A stretch of DNA of 11,776 nucleotides, taken from Bacillota bacterium. GTDB taxonomy: Bacteria > Bacillota > Sulfobacillia > RBS10-35 > JAJYVN01. Shown piece by piece: positions 1-5,888 of this stretch. The position numbers were made by a program, and so were the translations under genes. Below the pieces are notes generated by a model. It saw only the letters and a program-made list of their open reading frames with translations, searched no databases and was not told the DNA's origin. The stretch's first letter is position 1; every line of letters begins with the position of its first letter. The stretch covers positions 1 to 11,776 of the forward strand of contig JAJYVN010000065.1 of NCBI GenBank assembly GCA_021791995.1. The letters run 5' to 3'.

Positions 1-11
1 AGACGGGTCAA

Positions 12-35
12 CTCCTTCTCCGCAAGGGGAGAGGG
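12..35. repeat. Palindromic hairpin with GCAA tetraloop (REP-like)
   Basis: Positions 12-21 and 26-35 pair around a GCAA loop: nine of ten positions pair if G-T wobbles are allowed, with one C-A mismatch. The pyrimidine-rich arm, GNRA-type loop and purine-rich arm resemble short dispersed palindromic repeats seen in many GC-rich bacteria. Only one copy is visible here, so its repetitive nature is an inference. It could also be the terminator hairpin of a gene left of the window, but no T-run follows. Confidence 0.4.
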
Positions 36-253
36 AACCATGGGCAACCGGCGCAAGCCGGATTGGGGCGGCACGAACAACGGTTGTCGCGGTTTGTCAG
101 GCAAATCGGGCAGCAGTTGACACCACATATATGTTGCACTCCTCCCAACGATCTAAAGGATGCTACGGCGGTAGTTGAGATGTTCGGATGGCGGACCGAG
201 GTGGAAGACATCGGCAGACATGGAGCGCATCGGTTTCCTGGTGACAGGCGGAG

Positions 254-478
254 ATGCTTGAGGTCGCCCGCTTCGTGATGGCGACGCGCGGTGGTGCAGT
301 CAGTCGCGCCGACTGGCTGCTGAGCATGGCGCAGGCCGTGCTCCAGGCAGGAGCGGTGGATCCGGTATTGCCAAACCATGTCCCTCAGCGGGCAGCCCAA
401 GCATTGTCCAAATGGGAAGCGGAACGGGCGGAGGCGACAGCGCACCTGGCACGCCATGATCGTCCACCAACGGTATAG
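254..478 (+). CDS. Small hypothetical protein (doubtful)
   Basis: A 74-codon reading frame starting ATG, with a modest purine-rich stretch (AGGCGGAG) just upstream. The composition is compatible with an alpha-helical soluble protein (Ala-rich, with the segment ADWLLSMAQAVLQAG), and third codon positions are mostly G or C as in the real genes of the window. I recognise no family, no signal peptide and no membrane segment. It overlaps a slightly earlier frame (63-278) that looks less protein-like, and a longer minus-strand frame that I regard as a shadow. It could be a real small protein, a remnant of a decayed gene, or chance. Confidence 0.25.
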   Translation: MLEVARFVMATRGGAVSRADWLLSMAQAVLQAGAVDPVLPNHVPQRAAQALSKWEAERAEATAHLARHDRPPTV

Positions 479-484
479 CCCACT

Positions 485-509
485 GCTTAGCCTGCGACGC
501 AGGCTGAGC
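485..509. other. Stable hairpin in non-coding region
   Basis: Arms 485-495 and 499-509 are inverted copies matching at 10 of 11 positions (the exception is a T-G wobble), with a 3-base GAC loop. There is no T-run on either side, so it is not a classical intrinsic terminator. It lies about 190 bases upstream of the metalloprotease gene and immediately after the stop of the doubtful small ORF ending at 478, so it might end that transcript. Confidence 0.45.
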
Positions 510-676
510 AACTCGTGCTCCCTCACGCAAGACCTCTGGCGGGTTACATTCCTAACTGGGTGAGCCAGGGGCGCTTCGGCGACCTTTTCTCGTGGGTTGA
601 CACGCTGCTCTGCCCGTCGACATCGCGGCAGCGCACTCAGACAAGGGGGAAGTATGATATGGTCAGGAGGACGGGA

Positions 677-700
677 ATGCGGGCCTCGCGGAAGGGATGA
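677..700 (+). CDS. Possible 7-codon leader ORF, overlapping start of protease gene
   Basis: A perfect Shine-Dalgarno core AGGAGG at 665-670 sits 6 bases before ATG 677. The frame encodes MRASRKG and ends with TGA at 698-700, which overlaps the ATG at 697 in an ATGA arrangement. The downstream protease gene has its own weaker site, GAAGGG (691-696), before ATG 703. This layout would allow translational coupling. A hexamer TATGAT at 653-658 resembles a -10 box but has no good -35 and would place the transcript start on top of the ribosome site; TTGACA at 597-602 has no good -10. The peptide itself is probably functionless; the best-supported part is the ribosome-binding site. Confidence 0.3.
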   Translation: MRASRKG

Positions 701-702
701 GC

Positions 703-1524
703 ATGGCAAACTACCTGGGACCTGACGACGGGGATTCCCCCGACGAGCACTGGTCGGGCTCAGCCGTGCAGGCGCCGTCGTCGGACGGTCGCCGGACCTC
801 TCGGTTGCGGAGGTGGTTTTCCTCTGCGGTAGCCATACTGCTCAAGGCCAAACTCCTTTTGGTCATTCTCAGTATGTTTGCATCCATGCTCCTGTATGGT
901 TTGGCCTTCGGTTGGCCGTTCGGTGTTGGACTGGTGCTCCTGATCGCTGTCCACGAATTGGGCCATGTGGTGGCGATTCGGCAGCGCGGAATGAAAGCGA
1001 CGCTTCCGATCTTCATTCCGTTTATGGGAGCGCTGGTTGGATTGCAGCAGCAGCCCCAGGACGCTGAGGAGGAGGCATACATCGGTATTGCTGGTCCGGT
1101 CTTCGGAATGGCGGCGGCCTGCTTTTGCTGGTGGCTCGGTTACCGCATGCATAGCGAACTGCTGCTTCTCCTGGCTTCCTTTGGGATGATTATGCACATC
1201 TTCAACCTGATGCCGGTCGTTCCACTCGATGGCGGACGCACGGTGGCCTTTTTACGCTGGAAGGCGTGGGCGCCTGGCCTTTTGGCGATGCTGGTGCTCC
1301 TCTTCTACGACCCCGTCACGCATGCGATCACATTCGACCCATTTGCGATCTTGATCCTGGCATTTGTGCTCTACAACTTCCGTGCGCGCCTTTTGAACCC
1401 ACCGTCTCCGCTGTATGATCAGATTGCGCTTTCGACCAAGTGGCTTTATGGCGGGGTGTGGTTCGGCCTTCTCGGTCTCGCTGTGTATGGCTACTTGCGT
1501 ATCCCGCTGCATGTTGGCATCTGA
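703..1524 (+). CDS. Site-2-protease-family (M50) membrane zinc metalloprotease
   Basis: Integral membrane zinc protease of the site-2 protease/M50 group, which cut substrates within or near the membrane. Numbered from ATG 703 (273 residues), the zinc motif HELGH is at 84-88 inside a hydrophobic helix. The second conserved motif, NLMPVVPLDGGR, spans about 168-179, with the metal-ligand Asp at 176. Between them is the glycine-rich GPVFGMAAA segment typical of the family. Several hydrophobic helices precede and follow; the first 35 residues are polar and acidic, probably cytosolic. ATG 703 is preferred to ATG 697 because GAAGGG at 691-696 gives a 6-base spacing. No PDZ domain is seen, so this is a compact member rather than RseP-type. 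It is followed by convergent trpS, so no operon partner is visible and its substrate cannot be inferred. Confidence 0.9.
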   Translation: MANYLGPDDGDSPDEHWSGSAVQAPSSDGRRTSRLRRWFSSAVAILLKAKLLLVILSMFASMLLYGLAFGWPFGVGLVLLIAVHELGHVVAIRQRGMKATLPIFIPFMGALVGLQQQPQDAEEEAYIGIAGPVFGMAAACFCWWLGYRMHSELLLLLASFGMIMHIFNLMPVVPLDGGRTVAFLRWKAWAPGLLAMLVLLFYDPVTHAITFDPFAILILAFVLYNFRARLLNPPSPLYDQIALSTKWLYGGVWFGLLGLAVYGYLRIPLHVGI

Positions 1525-1638
1525 CCTACCGTTCCCCTTGTTAATCGTTATCCGATTCCGACCGCAGCGCGCTTGCCGGTTTCCGACTCAAAGGTTCCTG
1601 CTTCGCCGCACCTGATTTCGCAGAGTCGTTCTCCGAGC

Positions 1639-1655
1639 CGGAGCCTTCTGCTCCG
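1639..1655. other. Hairpin with competing partner arm
   Basis: CGGAGC (1639-1644) and GCTCCG (1650-1655) form a perfect 6-bp stem with a CTTCT loop. A further CTCCG copy at 1631-1635 can pair with the same central CGGAG arm, so two mutually exclusive hairpins are possible. The region is 115 bases after the protease stop and may take part in termination, although only a short discontinuous T-rich stretch follows. Confidence 0.35.
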
Positions 1656-1668
1656 CAGTTAGCGTTTT

Positions 1669-1682
1669 CCGGAAACTTCCGG
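1669..1682. other. Short perfect palindrome
   Basis: CCGGAA (1669-1674) and TTCCGG (1677-1682) are perfect inverted copies separated by two bases. A 2-base loop is tight for RNA, so a protein-binding palindrome or chance are both possible. It lies in the convergent gap between the protease gene and trpS. Confidence 0.25.
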
Positions 1683-1729
1683 CACAACTGGATCACGCGT
1701 TTACGTTCTTGCGTGCCGGACGCTTTTCC

Positions 1730-1757
1730 CCGACGCAGCCGCCCAAGCGTCGGTTTT
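1730..1757 (+). terminator. Candidate intrinsic terminator downstream of the protease gene
   Basis: CCGACGC (1730-1736) pairs perfectly with GCGTCGG (1747-1753) around a 10-base loop and is followed directly by TTTT (1754-1757) on the plus strand. It is 205 bases after the protease stop, so the transcript would have a long 3' tail. The T-run is short, which lowers confidence. On the minus strand no T-run follows the stem, so it is oriented for plus-strand transcription. Confidence 0.5.
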
Positions 1758-1956
1758 CAACCTACGGGGCTCGCTTGGTTTCACCAGCCGCGCAGCGGAA
1801 TATACAACACGGATGGATAAGCGTAGATGCACCTGGTCAACAGTTGCCGTCCCTTCGCTTCAGGGGATGCCGACCGGTGGTGGTTCAGACCGAGAACACG
1901 ATACAGATTCCTCTTGGTTCCAGCCGATCCAACGGTATCGATCTTGCCGCTGCAGC

Positions 1957-1983
1957 GTTGGAGGCACAAGCCGCGCCTCCAAC
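1957..1983 (-). terminator. Strong hairpin after trpS, possible terminator without T-run
   Basis: GTTGGAGGC (1957-1965) and GCCTCCAAC (1975-1983) make a perfect 9-bp stem with a 9-base loop. It lies 46 bases beyond the trpS stop codon in the direction of trpS transcription. No T-run follows on either strand; instead the 10-base palindrome CGCTGCAGCG (1948-1957) abuts it. Position and stability suggest a 3'-end structure for trpS mRNA, but classical intrinsic termination is not supported. Confidence 0.45.
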
Positions 1984-2029
1984 CCACCGTGCTCCGACCC
2001 GATCCAGCTCCCAAGGTGTGTGGACCGGA

Positions 2030-3019
2030 TCAATCGCCGGGGCCGAGGAGGCCCACGCGTTCACGCACGGTCGCCATGGTCTCGGAGGCGAGTGCTGCGG
2101 CCCGCTCGGCACCCTGGCGCAACGTCACGCGCACCACGTCTTCCGCCGCTTGATACTCCCTGTATCGGGCCTGGATTGGTTCCAGCTTGGCGATCACTGC
2201 TTCCGCCAAATCCGCCTTGAAGCGGGCGTAACCACTATCGGCATATCGTGCCTCGAGGGTCGCAATGGTTTCGCCGCTGCAGAGCGAGAAGATTTCGAGC
2301 AGATTGCTGACAGCCGGTTTGACTTCCTGGTCGAAGCGTACCTCCCGTCCGGTGTCGGTCACCGCACGACGGAGCTTTTGGCGGATAATGTCGGCTGGTT
2401 CGAAGAGCCCAATTCGGCTGTTGCTATCGGGATCCGATTTGCTCATTTTGTGCACCGGATCCTGGAGGGACATGATTCGCCCGCCCACTTGGCCGATCAG
2501 TGGCTCTGGCAGCGTGAAAGTGGGGCCAAAGCGTGCATTGAACCGCTGGGTAAGGTCGCGACACAGTTCAAGGTGCTGCTTTTGGTCATCGCCGATCGGG
2601 ACGGCATCGGCCTGATAGAGTAGGATGTCTGCGGCCATCAGTGTGGGATAGGCGAACAGTCCAAGGGATACGTTGTGCTCGTTTTGGCTCTTGTCCTTAA
2701 ATTGAGTCATGCGCCCCAGCTCACCAAAGGTGGAGATGCAGCCCAGAATCCATGCCAACTCCGCGTGTTCAGGTACGTGCGACTGTACAAAGACCGTTGC
2801 GTGCGCCGGGTCAATGCCGCACGCAAGGTAGGCGGATGCGACCTGCAGTGTTTCTCGACGCAGTTCAACAGGGTTTCGGGGGACTGTGAGGGCGTGGAGA
2901 TCCACCACGCAGAATAGGCACTCGGCATCCTCTTGCAGGCGCACGAATTGGGTGAGCGCTCCAAGGTAGTTGCCGAGGTGCAGCGCTCCGGTTGGTTGAA
3001 CGCCCGAGAAGACTCGCAT
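2030..3019 (-). CDS. trpS: Tryptophan--tRNA ligase (TrpRS)
   Basis: Class I aminoacyl-tRNA synthetase that activates tryptophan with ATP and charges tRNA-Trp in the cytosol. The 329-residue length is normal for the compact bacterial enzyme. The opening FSGVQPTGALHLGNYLGA carries the HIGH-type signature as HLGN at residues 14-17. The KMSKS signature is complete at 191-195, and the conserved segments ADILLYQADAVPIGDDQKQH (130-149) and GGRIMSLQDP (179-188) are present; Asp131 corresponds to the tryptophan-selecting Asp of the family. The ATG start at 3017-3019 fits the family N-terminus exactly; the ribosome site is weak (AGGG about 6 bases upstream). It stands alone on the minus strand, convergent with the protease gene and divergent from the histidine kinase. 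All key residues are intact, so it should be functional. Confidence 0.97.
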   Translation of the reverse strand: MRVFSGVQPTGALHLGNYLGALTQFVRLQEDAECLFCVVDLHALTVPRNPVELRRETLQVASAYLACGIDPAHATVFVQSHVPEHAELAWILGCISTFGELGRMTQFKDKSQNEHNVSLGLFAYPTLMAADILLYQADAVPIGDDQKQHLELCRDLTQRFNARFGPTFTLPEPLIGQVGGRIMSLQDPVHKMSKSDPDSNSRIGLFEPADIIRQKLRRAVTDTGREVRFDQEVKPAVSNLLEIFSLCSGETIATLEARYADSGYARFKADLAEAVIAKLEPIQARYREYQAAEDVVRVTLRQGAERAAALASETMATVRERVGLLGPGD

Positions 3020-3360
3020 TCAGAACCCTGGTTCGAAAAATGTGTACCAACCGCTCTCACGGTCTTCCACACCGTCCGCCCGACCAGGTTTTCGCCCCTT
3101 TCTGCCTTGGATTTACCCCTCGCGGGATGTAGGCGACAGGCGAACTCGGACATGCGTGACGCAGAAGCTGCACGTAACCCGGGATGTCCACCCGGACCAA
3201 AGAGCCACGGCAATGGCCCGCGTCTGTTGCCATGGATGGCTCGGTCTCGTGCGCCCAGGCCCGATGCCACCTTGCTTGCGTGGAAGCTTTCATGAGCCGC
3301 TGCCTCTGTCGCTCCCAGTTCCCTTCGTTCAGCCCGCTTCCCCGTACTGATCCGGGCGTA

Positions 3361-3401
3361 GACCGCCAGAGGTCCCAACAGAGTCGGGACATCTGGCGGT
3401 C
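3361..3401. other. Very stable 41-base hairpin in trpS upstream region
   Basis: Arms GACCGCCAGA (3361-3370) and TCTGGCGGTC (3392-3401) are perfect 10-base inverted copies. After a single G-A mismatch (3371/3391) the stem continues with GTCCC (3372-3376) and GGGAC (3386-3390), closing a 9-base loop: 15 base pairs in all. There is no T-run on either side. It is about 340 bases upstream of the trpS start and 330 bases upstream of the kinase start. It could be a leader-RNA element, a DNA inverted repeat bound by a regulator, or a leftover palindromic repeat. Confidence 0.65.
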
Positions 3402-3482
3402 ACCGACGTTGCCTGCCAGTAGTCCGAATGAACGGGCAAAGGTTGCCCTCTTCACATCCCACCGGCGCAACATTCCCACGTA

Positions 3483-3500
3483 GCCCCGCAGCACCGGGGC
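3483..3500. other. Hairpin in trpS upstream region
   Basis: GCCCCG (3483-3488) and CGGGGC (3495-3500) form a perfect 6-bp GC-only stem with a 6-base loop. It is followed at close range by a second hairpin (3508-3528). No T-run follows on either strand. Confidence 0.4.
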
Positions 3501-3507
3501 AACCTCT

Positions 3508-3528
3508 GCGGGACGGAGAACATCCCGC
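3508..3528. other. Hairpin in trpS upstream region
   Basis: GCGGGA (3508-3513) and TCCCGC (3523-3528) form a perfect 6-bp stem with a 9-base loop, 7 bases from the hairpin at 3483-3500. The pair could belong to one folded leader RNA on the minus strand, or be incidental in GC-rich DNA. Confidence 0.35.
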
Positions 3529-3717
3529 AATCGGTTAGACCCTTTCGTACCTGTTGCATCGATGCGGTGTGCATTGTTGCGGGTAGCGGCTTCAACCTCC
3601 TGCCAGTCTGCGCAATGCGTGTAGCATACATCAGGTGGATCCCTGACCGCACGCACCCGGTCGATAGTTGTCGCACGGTTCGTGGGCTCCATGGAGGGAG
3701 CGTGAGGAAGAACGGAG

Positions 3718-3724
3718 AAAGGAG
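3718..3724 (+). promoter_or_regulatory. Ribosome binding site favouring GTG 3730 start of the kinase
   Basis: AAAGGAG at 3718-3724 is a strong Shine-Dalgarno match, 5 bases before GTG 3730. Neither ATG 4279 nor ATG 4300, the starts expected if the protein began near its GAF domain, has such a good site. This is the main reason to accept the long form of the histidine kinase. Confidence 0.5.
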
Positions 3725-3729
3725 TGCGG

Positions 3730-5808
3730 GTGGGAGACGCCATCCGCGCGGGGGTGGTCGGGATGGAGCACCGAGGACCTCTGGTCGTCACGGTGGCTCT
3801 GGCGTTGTTTCTCGGCGGGCCGAGTGGAAAGTCGATCCTGACTGCACCGAGCGGAACGGCTGTCGCGAACGCATCGGGCCGAACCCTGCTGGCCCAGGTA
3901 TTTTGCCATGCGTGGATCGATCTTCGTCCGGTTGCGATCGCAGCCCGGTCTAGAGGCATCCTCGTTGTCCGTCTCATGCGAGTCTTCGTGCACCTTCCGG
4001 TCGGACGTGCTCTGCTCCCGCTCACCGTTGTTGGTGTTCTGAATGTGCTGGCGACTGCGGTGAACTGGCGTGGTCTCGGTACCCGGCGGCTTGGACCCGC
4101 GTTGGCCGTTGCTGTTGTCCCTGTCCAGCGGTGGTCCCCAATCCCGGATACCCTCTCCTTTGCGAGGGCAGGAAGCGACGGAGGCTCTGATGCGGGGGCT
4201 TCCAACGTGCGTGCGCACAAAGGCGGTTCCGTGCGAGCTAAGAGGCAACGCATTCAACCGGGTCTGCCACCGGGTGCGATGTCATGGGAGCCGGGACCGA
4301 TGGCTGATGCGACAGAAACGCTGTATAGCCTGATGCAGACTCTCCACCACCATCCCGATCCCCGCCGCGTGCTTGTGGACTCTATCAGGAATCTCGTTCC
4401 CGCCCGCATTGCGGTCTTGAAACTTGGATCCGACGGTGTGCTTCGTTTGGTGGAGGCATGGGGCTCGAACGCCCCCCCAGAGTTAGTGGTGGTGTCCGGC
4501 ACAAGTGTTGTGTGGCGTGCAATTCTGTCGGCTCAAGTCATTTCGGACCGCACGGATGCCGAGGAGGGCGTCTTCGCTGATTGGTTGCGGAGGGAAGGTC
4601 TCGTCCATCTCCTCGCCGTGCCCGTTGGCGTTCCCTCATCCGATGTTCTTCTCCTCGGACGCGGGGTGGACACCCCGTTCAGCGACCAGGACTTGCATCG
4701 GATCCGCCTCGCGATGGTCCTTACCTCCGTACGCCGGGGCGATCGTACGATGGAGTGGGGAGCGGGCGGCCGCGCCCTGGATGTGGTACTGGAGCAGATT
4801 GGGAGAATTGTGTTTATCGTCGATGCCGAGGGGCGTCTCCATGCTGTCAACTCGGCGGCACGACGACTCCTGTTGCGCTTGGGCATCGAGGGGCCGGTGG
4901 AGGGCATGTCCCTTTCCATGCTGTGCTTTGCGGGCGATCCACTCCCGGAGGCCGGCACGGTACTCGCCGAGGGGCCGCTCGGTCGGGTGAGCCTCGTCGT
5001 GCGCACGTTTGCGCTGCGCGACTCGTTGGGTGCGCTGGTCGGATCCGTGGTGTTGGCGCGAGATCGGCAGTCGGGCCGCGAGCGTGCGGCCGAAGTGCGT
5101 CGGCGAGCGAATCTGACCGTGCTCGGCAACCTGGCCGCCAGTGCGGCACATGAGATTCGCAATCCGCTCACCGCCATCAATGGCTTTGTCCAACTCCTTG
5201 AGAGGCAAGCGCATGACGACGTGCAACGCCGTTATCTGAGCATCATTCGCCAAGAGGTGGAGCGCCTTGAGAACATCACAAGCGACATGCTGCTTTTGGC
5301 AAGACCGACGCGGGAGTTGGACGGCCGCTGTGACTTTGCGGCGGTGGCTGAGTCGGTTGTGGAGTTGATGCGGAACAAGGCGGGAGAGCGCGGAGTGGAG
5401 CTTGTGCTGGAGGGGGGCGGATCCTTTCCCTTCGTGGTCGGGGACCGAGACCGTGTGGAACAGGTGCTATTGAACATTGTCCGTAATGCGATCGAATCGA
5501 TGTCCGAGCCCGGATCAGTGTGCGTGCGCATCGAGTGCGTGGGTGATGGCTTCGTGAGTGTTCGTGTTCGCGACCAAGGGCCAGGGATCCCGGAGGAGAT
5601 TCAGTCGCGCATTTTCGATGCATTCTTCACAACGAAGGTAGGAGGGACCGGGCTCGGCCTCTCGGTTGGCGAGAGTATCGTGCGAGGTTACGGCGGAGAC
5701 ATCACGGTGCACAGCACGGACGAGGGGGCTGAATTTGCCATTCGGCTTCCTGTGCCCAAAACGGCTCAGGGGGTAAGTTCGACCGCGCTGAGTTCCCTCC
5801 CACAATGA
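3730..5808 (+). CDS. Sensor histidine kinase, GAF-PAS-HisKA-HATPase, with unusual N-terminal extension
   Basis: Orphan sensor kinase that autophosphorylates a His and would pass phosphate to a response regulator not encoded here. Numbered from GTG 3730 (692 residues): a GAF-like region at about 198-335, a PAS-like region at about 349-445 (FIVDAEGRLHAVNSAA), and the H-box AAHEIRNPLTAINGF with phospho-acceptor His474. The HATPase domain carries N-box LLNIVRNAIESM (about 580-591), G1 DQGPGIP (615-621), F-box FDAFFTTK (629-636) and G2 GGTGLGLS (638-645). All catalytic motifs are intact. The first ~190 residues match no domain I know; they contain hydrophobic stretches (about 16-29, 77-90 and 94-110) interrupted by Arg, then a polar linker. 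A shorter protein starting at ATG 4300 or 4279 is the alternative. The kinase core resembles orphan kinases that feed the sporulation phosphorelay in Bacillota, but that role is only inference. Confidence 0.9.
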   Translation: MGDAIRAGVVGMEHRGPLVVTVALALFLGGPSGKSILTAPSGTAVANASGRTLLAQVFCHAWIDLRPVAIAARSRGILVVRLMRVFVHLPVGRALLPLTVVGVLNVLATAVNWRGLGTRRLGPALAVAVVPVQRWSPIPDTLSFARAGSDGGSDAGASNVRAHKGGSVRAKRQRIQPGLPPGAMSWEPGPMADATETLYSLMQTLHHHPDPRRVLVDSIRNLVPARIAVLKLGSDGVLRLVEAWGSNAPPELVVVSGTSVVWRAILSAQVISDRTDAEEGVFADWLRREGLVHLLAVPVGVPSSDVLLLGRGVDTPFSDQDLHRIRLAMVLTSVRRGDRTMEWGAGGRALDVVLEQIGRIVFIVDAEGRLHAVNSAARRLLLRLGIEGPVEGMSLSMLCFAGDPLPEAGTVLAEGPLGRVSLVVRTFALRDSLGALVGSVVLARDRQSGRERAAEVRRRANLTVLGNLAASAAHEIRNPLTAINGFVQLLERQAHDDVQRRYLSIIRQEVERLENITSDMLLLARPTRELDGRCDFAAVAESVVELMRNKAGERGVELVLEGGGSFPFVVGDRDRVEQVLLNIVRNAIESMSEPGSVCVRIECVGDGFVSVRVRDQGPGIPEEIQSRIFDAFFTTKVGGTGLGLSVGESIVRGYGGDITVHSTDEGAEFAIRLPVPKTAQGVSSTALSSLPQ

Positions 5809-5873
5809 TTCATCCCACCGCATGCAGCAGGCACACAGGGTGCGCAACGCGAACGTGCCTTTGAACTCGTGTG

Positions 5874-5880
5874 AAGGTGG
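5874..5880 (+). promoter_or_regulatory. Ribosome binding site favouring TTG 5889 start of pcrA
   Basis: AAGGTGG at 5874-5880 differs from the ideal AAGGAGG by one base and lies 8 bases before TTG 5889. The upstream in-frame GTG codons at 5871 and 5877 have no purine-rich site before them. The choice changes the protein by only six residues. Confidence 0.45.
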
Positions 5881-5888
5881 CGAACGGT

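Larger units (their letters stand above)
3020..3729. other. 710-bp divergent intergenic region between trpS and the kinase gene
   Basis: No convincing gene lies here. A long minus-strand frame (to 3057) and short plus-strand frames cross it, but their products are Arg/Pro/Thr-rich, resemble no family and have no ribosome sites, so I treat them as chance frames. The region should hold the trpS promoter and leader and the kinase promoter, but no clear -35/-10 pair could be fixed on either strand. It carries three stable hairpins listed separately, plus a 5-bp hairpin (CCGGG 3179-3183 with CCCGG 3191-3195) and a small palindrome GAACC/GGTTC just upstream of the trpS start. The minus-strand segment 3273-3260 loosely resembles the T-box core (11 of 14 positions), but the accompanying structure is not evident. 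Confidence 0.6.

Noticed and set aside
597..658. Sigma-70-type promoter upstream of the protease gene (TTGACA 597-602 or TATGAT 653-658)
   Set aside because: The two hexamers are 50 bases apart and neither has a partner at proper spacing, so no promoter is annotated.
8..709. Minus-strand frame of 233 codons at the left end
   Set aside because: Cys/Arg/Pro-rich with low-quality composition, no recognisable motif, and it overlaps the start of the protease gene; treated as chance.
1709..2623. Plus-strand frame of 304 codons
   Set aside because: Most of it is antisense to the unmistakable trpS gene, and the remainder covers the hairpin-rich gap; no ribosome site or domain.
3020..3045. tRNA-like GGTTCGAA sequence near the trpS start
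   Set aside because: No acceptor stem, D-arm or anticodon arm can be formed around it; it is part of a small GAACC/GGTTC palindrome.
3260..3273. T-box riboswitch for trpS as a firm annotation
   Set aside because: The core matches 11 of 14 positions, but no antiterminator pairing, specifier loop or terminator could be built, so it is kept only as a weak finding.
3057..4253. Long minus-strand frame of 398 codons upstream of trpS and overlapping the kinase N-terminus
   Set aside because: The product is Arg/Thr/Pro-rich with no family resemblance and no ribosome site; it is best explained as an antisense shadow of GC-rich DNA and of the kinase frame.
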